NCBI GenBank assembly: GCA_902494935.1
Contig: CABUVH010000048.1
Span: forward strand, 1-11,376
From: an uncultured Collinsella sp.
GTDB lineage: Bacteria; Actinomycetota; Coriobacteriia; Coriobacteriales; Coriobacteriaceae
Direction of reading: 5' to 3'
Length of the DNA: 11,376 nt
Position 1 is the stretch's first letter, and each line of letters opens with the position of its first letter. The notes beneath the pieces are model-generated. The model was given only the letters and a program-made list of their open reading frames with translations, made no database searches and was not told where the DNA came from. Of the stretch, positions 6,171-11,376 are shown piece after piece. Made by a program: the position numbers and the translations under genes.

Positions 6171-6299
6171 GGACCTGGACGGGCGTATGGGGCAACATCG
6201 ATCGCGAGTTCCGCACGAGCCGGAGAGCACTTAATGTGCTCTCCGTGCGAGCAGGACTGCCCGAGCAGGCGATGTTGCCCCATACGCCCGCCCAGGTCC
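6171..6299. repeat. Long near-perfect inverted repeat (30-bp arms)
   Basis: Arms 6171-6200 and 6270-6299 are complementary over 30 bp with a single mismatch (6179 against 6291); the arm contains GGGCGTATGGGGCAACATCG. The 69-base interior holds its own perfect ten-bp stem CGGAGAGCAC/GTGCTCTCCG (6221-6230, 6236-6245) with loop TTAAT, and CGAGCAGG occurs twice (6248-6255, 6262-6269). The structure ends seven bases before the pcrA stop codon. It has no T-run of its own and no coding content, and could be a cruciform, a transcript-end stabiliser, or a palindromic mobile element. Confidence 0.8.
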
Positions 6300-6306
6300 G
6301 CCGGGA

Positions 6307-9207
6307 TCACGACAGCTTGACGATCGGAGCAAAGCCCTTCATAAGCTTTTTGGTCTGGCCGGTCTTTTCGAATTGAACCTCGATCATGTCTCCGACGACC
6401 GAGATCACGGTACCCGTACCAAAGGTCTTGTGGCTCACGGTATCACCCGCGGCAAAGTCCTGCGATGCGCTGGCACGATCGACCTTGCGCTCCACCGTCG
6501 GGGACACCTTGGACGACGGCTTTTTGACGCGCGGCGTGCCCGAGCCAAAGGTCGAGGCAACACGGCCGGCGTCGGGCGAGACCCCACGATGGCGCTCGGT
6601 GCCATAAGTGCTGCCGCCAAAGAAGTCATCGAAGCTCGATCCGCTGCGCGATCCAGAGCCGCCGGTCGAGCGCGTATGCGAGCCAAACACCTTGCCGCCA
6701 TACATGTCCGAGCCCATACCCGAGCCAAACGTGCCGTGACGGTCGCCGCGCTTCTCCCAGCCCGTGCCCTCAAAACCGGCAGAACCGATACCGCTAAACT
6801 CGATGTCCTCAAACGGAATCTCGTTGAGGAAGCGCGAGCGCGGGTTGGCAGAGGTCGAGCCGTAGGTGCGACGCGTGGCCGCATAGGTCAGGAACAGGCG
6901 CTTACGGGCGCGCGTGATGGCGACGTAGGCTAGGCGACGCTCCTCCTCGAGCTTGCCCGGATCATCGCTGCCGCCAAAGTCATGCACGTGCGGGAAGATA
7001 CCCTCCTCCATGCCGGCCACGAAAACCGCCGGGAACTCCAGGCCCTTGGCGGAGTGGATGGTCATCATAGTGATGGCATGCGTCTCGCCGGCCAGGGAAT
7101 CCAAGTCGGAGCGCAGGGCCAGCCACTCCATGAGTGCAGGCAGCGCTTTGCAGGTGAGCGGGCCGTAGGTGCGCTCGATCTCGTCGGCATGCACGGCACC
7201 CGCCGGCAGCTCCGTCGGCGCGGCATACGCGTTGCCCGCGATGGCGGCGGCCAGGGCATCCTGCGGAGACAGTGCCGGAGCGGCCAAGCCATCGAGCGGA
7301 TTAGAGCCCGCGGCATCGCGCGCGCTAACGAGCGCCTCAAACGAAGACGCGGGCGCAGACGGACCGGGCTCGGGCGCAGGCGCGCTCACCACGACGGGCT
7401 CGGGCTCGGCGCCGGCAGGCACGTCGGCAACACCGGCTGCGCGCAGCTCTTCTAGGCTCTCGAGCGTACCCTCGATATCCTCGTGTGTCTCTTCAAATTC
7501 GGCCGCAACGCCCAGGAATTCCTGGATGTTCTCGGCGCGGCTCTCGGACTCCATGGTGCCCTCGGCGCGGAATGCCTGCAGCAGGCCCGTCTTGTCGACA
7601 ATCATCTCGACGACGTCCTTGAGCTCGCCATCCATGCGACGGCCCTCGCGCACCAGCGACACAAAGCTCGACAGGCCATTGCGCACCTTGGCGCTAAACA
7701 TGCCGGTTTCGGCGCACGCGATCTCACAAGCCTGGAAGAACGAGCAACGGTTGTCGCGCGCCAGCTGTTCGATCTTTTGGATCGAGGTGGAACCGATGCC
7801 GCGGCGCGGTGTGTTGATGACGCGCTTGACGCTCATCTCGTCGGCCGGGTTCACGATCATCTTAAGGTAGGCCATGACGTCGCGGATCTCGGCACGGTCG
7901 AAGAATCGCGTGCCGCCCACAATCTTGTAGGGCACGCCCGCGCGCAGGAACATATCTTCGAGGATACGCGACTGAGCGTTGGTGCGGTAGAAGACGGCGA
8001 TGTCGTCGTAGCTCGTGCCTTTGGCATGCAGCTTCTCGATCTCGCCGGCAATCCAGCGGCCCTCGTCGCGCTCGTCGCTCGCCTGGAAGGCCTGAATCTT
8101 CTCGCCATCGCCCTCGGCCGTAAACAGGCGCTTGTCCTTGCGCTGCGAGTTGTGGCGCACCACGGCATTGGCGGCGCTCAGGATGTGACCCGTGGAACGA
8201 TAGTTCTGCTCCAGCTTAACGGTCTTGCAGTTTTTAAAGTCCTTCTCAAAGTCCAGGATGTTGGTGATGTCGGCGCCGCGCCAGCTGTAAATGGACTGGT
8301 CATCGTCGCCCACGACCATGAGGTTTTGGTACTTGGCGGCCAGCAGGTTGGCGATCTCGTACTGGACGTGGTTGGTGTCCTGATACTCGTCGACGCTAAT
8401 GTAGCGGAAACGCTCTTGGTACTTGTCGAGCACCTCGGGGCGGGTGCGCAGCAGCTCGAGCGTGCGCACGAGCAGGTCGTCGAAGTCCATCGCGTTAGCG
8501 GCGCGCAGGCGGCGTTCCAGCTCCAGGTAAACCTGCGCGGCCTTTTTGTCGTTGGGGCTGTCGGCGGATTTGAGCATGTCCTCGGGGCCGATCATGGCGT
8601 TTTTGGCCGAACTGATCTTGCTGCGGATCATATTGATGGGGAATTGCTTTTGCTCGATACCGAGTGCCTGCATAATATCGCGCACCATGCGCTTGGAATC
8701 GTCGTCATCGTAGATGGTGAACTGACCGGTGTAGCCCAGCAGGTCAGCGTCCTCGCGCAGCATGCGCACGCACATAGCATGAAAGGTGCACACCCACATG
8801 CCGCGGGTACCGCTGGGAATGAGCGCCGCCAGACGCTCACGCATCTCGGCCGCGGCCTTGTTGGTAAACGTGATGGCAAGGATCTGCCAGGGCTTAACGC
8901 CCAGGTCGCCGAGCATATGTGCGATACGGAAGGTCAAGACGCGGGTCTTACCCGAGCCGGCGCCGGCAAGGACCAGCAACGGACCCTCGGTGGTCAGGAC
9001 CGCCTCGCGCTGGGCGGGATTAAGGCTGTCGATGTCGACGAGCGGCTTGGCGAGTTTAGGTGCCGGCGCGGGAGCGTCGTAAATGTCGAGCGGGACGAGC
9101 TCGGGCTCCGGCGCAGCGGGGGCGGTGTATGCATCGAGCGGCACGGATTCCGGCGTGGGCGGCACGGGCACCGCGGCGTTCTTTTCCCAGGGCAAGGGCT
9201 GGGTCAT
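6307..9207 (-). CDS. pcrA: ATP-dependent DNA helicase PcrA/UvrD
   Basis: Superfamily 1A 3'-5' helicase acting in DNA repair, replication restart and removal of recombination filaments. In the 966-residue product the motifs appear in order: Q motif LNPAQREAV (62-70), Walker A AGAGSGKT (81-88), Ia FTNKAAAEM (114-122), Ib TFHAM (141-145), II DEYQDTN (273-279), III GDDDQSIYSWRGA (300-312), IV NYRST (335-339), V MTIHSAKGLEF (715-725) and VI EEERRLAYVAITRARKR (754-770). The C-terminal Tudor-like segment is at 921-965 (GDTVSHKTFGTGTV). It is about 200 residues longer than typical PcrA because of a proline-rich N-terminal tail with a repeated VPLDxYxAP, an Ala/Pro-rich insertion near 590-705 and a Gly/Ser-rich linker at 805-890. 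ATG at 9207 has GAGGAG (9214-9219) six bases upstream. All catalytic residues are intact. Confidence 0.95.
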   Translation of the reverse strand: MTQPLPWEKNAAVPVPPTPESVPLDAYTAPAAPEPELVPLDIYDAPAPAPKLAKPLVDIDSLNPAQREAVLTTEGPLLVLAGAGSGKTRVLTFRIAHMLGDLGVKPWQILAITFTNKAAAEMRERLAALIPSGTRGMWVCTFHAMCVRMLREDADLLGYTGQFTIYDDDDSKRMVRDIMQALGIEQKQFPINMIRSKISSAKNAMIGPEDMLKSADSPNDKKAAQVYLELERRLRAANAMDFDDLLVRTLELLRTRPEVLDKYQERFRYISVDEYQDTNHVQYEIANLLAAKYQNLMVVGDDDQSIYSWRGADITNILDFEKDFKNCKTVKLEQNYRSTGHILSAANAVVRHNSQRKDKRLFTAEGDGEKIQAFQASDERDEGRWIAGEIEKLHAKGTSYDDIAVFYRTNAQSRILEDMFLRAGVPYKIVGGTRFFDRAEIRDVMAYLKMIVNPADEMSVKRVINTPRRGIGSTSIQKIEQLARDNRCSFFQACEIACAETGMFSAKVRNGLSSFVSLVREGRRMDGELKDVVEMIVDKTGLLQAFRAEGTMESESRAENIQEFLGVAAEFEETHEDIEGTLESLEELRAAGVADVPAGAEPEPVVVSAPAPEPGPSAPASSFEALVSARDAAGSNPLDGLAAPALSPQDALAAAIAGNAYAAPTELPAGAVHADEIERTYGPLTCKALPALMEWLALRSDLDSLAGETHAITMMTIHSAKGLEFPAVFVAGMEEGIFPHVHDFGGSDDPGKLEEERRLAYVAITRARKRLFLTYAATRRTYGSTSANPRSRFLNEIPFEDIEFSGIGSAGFEGTGWEKRGDRHGTFGSGMGSDMYGGKVFGSHTRSTGGSGSRSGSSFDDFFGGSTYGTERHRGVSPDAGRVASTFGSGTPRVKKPSSKVSPTVERKVDRASASQDFAAGDTVSHKTFGTGTVISVVGDMIEVQFEKTGQTKKLMKGFAPIVKLS

Positions 9208-9268
9208 GGGCGACTCCTCATCTGACGGACGGCGCGCCTGCGGGCAGCGCCATAGTTTGAGCCGTACC

Positions 9269-9274
9269 AGTATA
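9269..9274 (-). promoter_or_regulatory. Candidate -10 box of pcrA
   Basis: The minus strand reads TATACT, five of six bases of the sigma-70 consensus, 61 bases upstream of the pcrA start codon. The nearest -35-like sequence, TTGCGT, is 19 bases further upstream, slightly longer than ideal. Confidence 0.4.
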
Positions 9275-9346
9275 CCGAGCCGCGCGGACACCGACGCAAA
9301 TCACACCACGACTCCGTGCGCCGCCGTCAGGCCCGCCCCAGCGGAT

Positions 9347-9413
9347 TTGGCGCAATGGGGTCAGGTTAGTCTGCACCATGTTGCTGCAAAGCAACCTGTC
9401 CCCATTGCACCAA
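9347..9413. repeat. Dispersed palindromic repeat, copy 2 (complete hairpin)
   Basis: The outer arms TTGGCGCAATGGGG (9347-9360) and CCCCATTGCACCAA (9400-9413) pair with one mismatch. CAGGTT (9362-9367) pairs with AACCTG (9393-9398), and TGCA (9372-9375) with TGCA (9385-9388), leaving a nine-base loop. The right half matches copy 1 at 2971-3010 nearly base for base. The GGGGTCAGGTT...AACCTGTCCCC form resembles REP palindromes mobilised in other bacteria by RAYT transposases; none is encoded here. The element lies between pcrA and uppP, outside both genes. Confidence 0.75.
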
Positions 9414-9448
9414 TCAGGGAGCCACCGATGTCATGGCAACGGCAGCGA

Positions 9449-9548
9449 GCGGCGGCCAGAACGAACAAATTGGCATGAAAAGAGGGCGGCATAGACCTTT
9501 TGGTCATGCCACCCTCTTTGAATGACAAATTGTCGTTCTGGCCGCCGC
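9449..9548 (-). terminator. 100-nt stem-loop including the uppP terminator
   Basis: The outer arm GCGGCGGCCAGAACGA (9449-9464) pairs perfectly with 9533-9548. Pairing continues with a few mismatches through 9466-9477 against 9521-9532, then AAAGAGGG (9479-9486) with CCCTCTTT (9512-9519), GGCAT/ATGCC, and GACC/GGTC around a TTTT loop. Almost the whole 100 bases fold into one stem. The apical part followed by TTTT on the minus strand serves as an intrinsic terminator for uppP, whose stop codon is 16 bases away. The outer 16-bp extension is more than a terminator needs. Confidence 0.75.
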
Positions 9549-9563
9549 GCAGCGTCAACCAAG

Positions 9564-10544
9564 CTACAGGCCGAGCATAGGCTCCAAGACGAAGAAGTAC
9601 GCAAGCACCACGATGCCCAGAATGATGCGGTAGACGCCGAAGCACTTGAAGTCGTGACGGCGGACGAAGCCCATGAGCCACTTAATGGCGATGAGCGAAA
9701 CCACAAAGGCCACAACGCAGCCCACGCCCAGGATGGCGATCTCGTTGGCGCCAAAGGTACCGCCCTTGATGAAGTACTTGACCAGCTTGAGCGCACTCGC
9801 GCCAAACATGACGGGAATGGCCAGGAAGAACGTAAACTTGGACGCCACCGAACGCGTGCAGCCCAAAAGCAGGCCGCCGATGATGGTGGAACCGGAGCGA
9901 GACGTTCCAGGCACCAGCGAAAGCACCTGGAAGCAGCCGATACCCAGCGCAGTCTTCCAGCTCAGGTCCTCGAGCGTGGTGATGGAACCAAAGTCCAGAT
10001 CCTCGTCATCGCCCTCATCCTCAGCGGTAGCCGCGGCGGGCGCCGCAAAGTGCGCACCGGCGGGACGTCCACCCGACACCACAGCACGCGAACCAAACGA
10101 ACCGGCAACGGCCATTTCCTCGCGCTTGCTCGCGCGCCAGTTCTCGATCACGATAAACAGCACGCCGTACACAATGAGCGCCAGCGCCACGACTGGAGCA
10201 TTGTAGAAATGCTCCTCCATCCAGTCGTTGAGCGGCAGGCCGATCGCCGCGGCGGGAATGCAGCCGAGCACAATCTTGCCCCACAGCACCCAGGTGTCGC
10301 GACGGCCCTCCTTGCCCTTGCTGGGCGAGAACGGATTGAGCTCATGGAAGAACAGCACACAGACGGCCAGAATGGCGCCGAGCTGAATCACGACCAGGAA
10401 CATATTCCAGAACGTCTCGCTCACGTTCATCTTGACGAACTCGTCCACCAAGATCATGTGACCGGTCGACGAAACAGGCAGCCATTCGGTGATGCCCTCG
10501 ACCAGGCCCATGAAGGCAGATTTTAGAAGCTCGATAATATCCAA
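9564..10544 (-). CDS. uppP: Undecaprenyl-diphosphatase UppP (BacA family)
   Basis: Polytopic membrane enzyme that dephosphorylates undecaprenyl diphosphate to regenerate the lipid carrier for peptidoglycan and other wall polymers; it also gives bacitracin tolerance. The 326-residue product shows the two family motifs: EGITEWLPVSSTGHM (16-30) with Glu16, Glu20, Ser26 and His29, and PGTSRSGST (212-220) with Arg216. Several hydrophobic segments surround them. It exceeds the 273-residue E. coli protein mainly by a hydrophilic Ala/Gly-rich and acidic insertion at about 139-190 (includes EDEGDDEDLDF). The start is TTG at 10544 (reads DIIELLKSAFMG onward), with GAGGGGG five bases upstream; the open frame runs much further upstream but that part is not protein-like. 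It is divergent from uspA. Confidence 0.93.
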   Translation of the reverse strand: MDIIELLKSAFMGLVEGITEWLPVSSTGHMILVDEFVKMNVSETFWNMFLVVIQLGAILAVCVLFFHELNPFSPSKGKEGRRDTWVLWGKIVLGCIPAAAIGLPLNDWMEEHFYNAPVVALALIVYGVLFIVIENWRASKREEMAVAGSFGSRAVVSGGRPAGAHFAAPAAATAEDEGDDEDLDFGSITTLEDLSWKTALGIGCFQVLSLVPGTSRSGSTIIGGLLLGCTRSVASKFTFFLAIPVMFGASALKLVKYFIKGGTFGANEIAILGVGCVVAFVVSLIAIKWLMGFVRRHDFKCFGVYRIILGIVVLAYFFVLEPMLGL

Positions 10545-10644
10545 AGGGACCCCCTCGTTAGACACCCGCCGATATTGTTCTGCGGACGGTGCGGGCGATG
10601 TCCCATTATCAACCGTTGGCGGCGCGCCTGCGCCTACCCTTACC

Positions 10645-10674
10645 AAAAAACTCGCCCGTTCACAGAATTGCGAG
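10645..10674 (-). promoter_or_regulatory. Weak terminator-like hairpin in the uppP leader
   Basis: On the minus strand CTCGC (10674-10670) pairs with GCGAG (10655-10651), with an inner TTC/GAA pair, and runs into six T residues (10650 down to 10645). No minus-strand gene lies upstream within the divergent region, so if a uppP promoter lies beyond it, this would be a leader terminator. The stem is short and it may be chance. Confidence 0.25.
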
Positions 10675-10681
10675 CGGTCAA

Positions 10682-10702
10682 ACCCAAATCCTTGGGTATA
10701 AC
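10682..10702 (+). promoter_or_regulatory. Candidate uspA promoter region with small palindrome
   Basis: ACCCAA (10682-10687) and TTGGGT (10692-10697) form a six-bp inverted repeat that abuts TATAAC (10697-10702), a plausible -10 box on the plus strand, 90 bases before the uspA start. No -35 at standard spacing is convincing, which would fit an activator- or alternative-factor-dependent promoter, but this is speculative. Confidence 0.3.
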
Positions 10703-10792
10703 TGCAACAAGATAAAGTGTCCGGCGGCCGACGCGCCCGCGCCCGCCCGATGCACGAGCCCCGCGCCCGTGCGATAGACCAAGGAGGAAACC

Positions 10793-11230
10793 ATGAACGA
10801 GGGCTACACCAAGGTATTTGTTTCACTCGACGGTACTGAGCAGCAGGATTTTGTGCTCGCACGCGCCATCAAGGTCGCCGCGAACAACGGCGCCAAGCTA
10901 ATCATCGGCCACGTTATCGATTCCACGGCGCTCGAGAGCGCCGGTTCCTATCCGGTCGATCTGGTCAACGGCCTAGAGGAGGCATTTAAGAACTCCATCG
11001 CCAAGCAGCTCGAAGAGGCCAAGGCCAATCCCGATATTCCCGAGGTCGAGGTCATGATTCGCGCCGGCCGCATTCGCGAGACGCTCAAGGACGAGATGCT
11101 CGACGTGGTTAAGCCCGACCTGGTGCTCTGCGGCGCCCGCGGCCTGTCCTCGATCAAGTATGCGCTGCTGGGTTCGATTTCGACGTTCCTGCTGCGCAAC
11201 ACGGACTGCGACATCTTGGTCGTGAAGTAG
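10793..11230 (+). CDS. Universal stress protein, UspA family (ATP-binding type)
   Basis: Small cytosolic single-domain Usp protein; members bind ATP or other nucleotides and are induced by stress, growth arrest or anaerobiosis, with roles that differ between paralogues. The 145-residue product is of standard length. It opens with the conserved KVFVSLDGTEQ strand, with Asp13 in the nucleotide pocket, and ends with the nucleotide-binding signature GARGLSSIKYALLGS (114-128), fitting G-2x-G-9x-G-S/T, then the final strand CDILVVK. ATG at 10793 has a perfect AAGGAGG (10781-10787) five bases upstream. It is a lone plus-strand gene divergent from uppP and followed by a 91-base hairpin. No specific cellular role can be read from the sequence. 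Confidence 0.92.
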   Translation: MNEGYTKVFVSLDGTEQQDFVLARAIKVAANNGAKLIIGHVIDSTALESAGSYPVDLVNGLEEAFKNSIAKQLEEAKANPDIPEVEVMIRAGRIRETLKDEMLDVVKPDLVLCGARGLSSIKYALLGSISTFLLRNTDCDILVVK

Positions 11231-11243
11231 GTTCCTTCCCGCC

Positions 11244-11334
11244 GGCGCAGGGCCTGCGGGGTTATCACGCCGACGTCCTCGCCGCTTCGCGGCTGCGGGA
11301 TGTCGGCTTAGATAACCCCTCCCGGCCTTGCGCC
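11244..11334. repeat. 91-nt imperfect stem-loop downstream of the Usp gene
   Basis: The outer arm GGCGCAGGGCC (11244-11254) pairs with GGCCTTGCGCC (11324-11334) with one G-U pair. GGGGTTATC (11258-11266) pairs perfectly with GATAACCCC (11311-11319), GCCGAC (11269-11274) with GTCGGC (11302-11307), and GCCGC with GCGGC around a TTC loop (11281-11293). It starts 13 bases after the stop codon, so it likely caps the 3' end of this transcript, although no T-run follows. The remaining bases 11335-11376 show no supported feature. Confidence 0.65.
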
Positions 11335-11376
11335 TTCGTCACCGCACCTCAGCGAGTTGGCTGATAAAAGATGGCG

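Noticed and set aside
7483..9225. 580-codon plus-strand open frame opposite pcrA
   Set aside because: It is the complement of conserved helicase motifs, rich in His/Val/Gly/Leu, with no recognisable fold or start signal.
9522..10526. Plus-strand open frame opposite uppP
   Set aside because: It overlaps the full uppP gene and its terminator hairpin; the product is an Arg/His/Glu-rich shadow.
10545..10862. Upstream extension of uppP giving a 432-residue protein
   Set aside because: The extra residues are not protein-like, would run through the uspA ribosome binding site and start region, and a TTG start with a strong GAGGGGG site gives the normal N terminus.
1..11376. CRISPR array, tRNA, rRNA, IS transposase, prophage or defence genes
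   Set aside because: No regularly spaced repeats, cloverleaf sequences, rRNA signatures or matching protein families were seen on either strand.

Overview
This is a high-GC chromosomal window of ordinary, intact housekeeping genes with tight, GC-rich intergenic regions full of stem-loops. The gene set, strong GGAGG-type ribosome binding sites, GTG/TTG starts and overall sequence flavour suggest a Gram-positive actinobacterium, most likely of the Coriobacteriia (Collinsella-like). That placement is inference from general familiarity; no marker gene here proves it.

Layout. Positions 1-292 hold no gene but two strong palindromic hairpins. Three minus-strand genes follow: a Na+/H+ antiporter (nhaA), a family II manganese pyrophosphatase (ppaC) and a ROK-family sugar kinase (probable glucokinase). 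A 336-base divergent region (3966-4301) with several inverted repeats separates the kinase from two plus-strand genes: a GntR/HutC-type repressor with a UTRA domain, and a class I mannose-6-phosphate isomerase (manA). manA converges on a minus-strand block of pcrA (UvrD-like helicase) and uppP (undecaprenyl-diphosphatase). The 356-base pcrA-uppP gap (9208-9563) holds a pcrA promoter candidate, a dispersed palindromic repeat and a 100-nt hairpin. A plus-strand universal stress protein gene closes the window, followed by another long hairpin.

Function. The kinase, repressor and isomerase plausibly form a small hexose-phosphate module: ROK kinase makes a sugar 6-phosphate, ManA interconverts mannose-6-P and fructose-6-P, and a UTRA-domain regulator of the kind that senses sugar ligands sits between them. 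An inverted repeat just upstream of the repressor's ribosome binding site is the best operator candidate. The remaining genes serve ion homeostasis, pyrophosphate removal, DNA repair, cell-wall lipid carrier recycling and stress response, and look like unrelated neighbours.

What stands out is the non-coding DNA. Two separated intergenic copies share a palindromic repeat with the core AACCTGTCC, and a possible third relative lies before the kinase. Very long near-perfect stem-loops lie a few bases after pcrA, uppP and uspA. A well-formed intrinsic terminator sits in the leader just before nhaA and may be an attenuator. PcrA and UppP carry lineage-type low-complexity insertions. I found no defence system, phage, IS transposase, CRISPR array, tRNA or rRNA, and no clear evidence of an undescribed multi-gene system.
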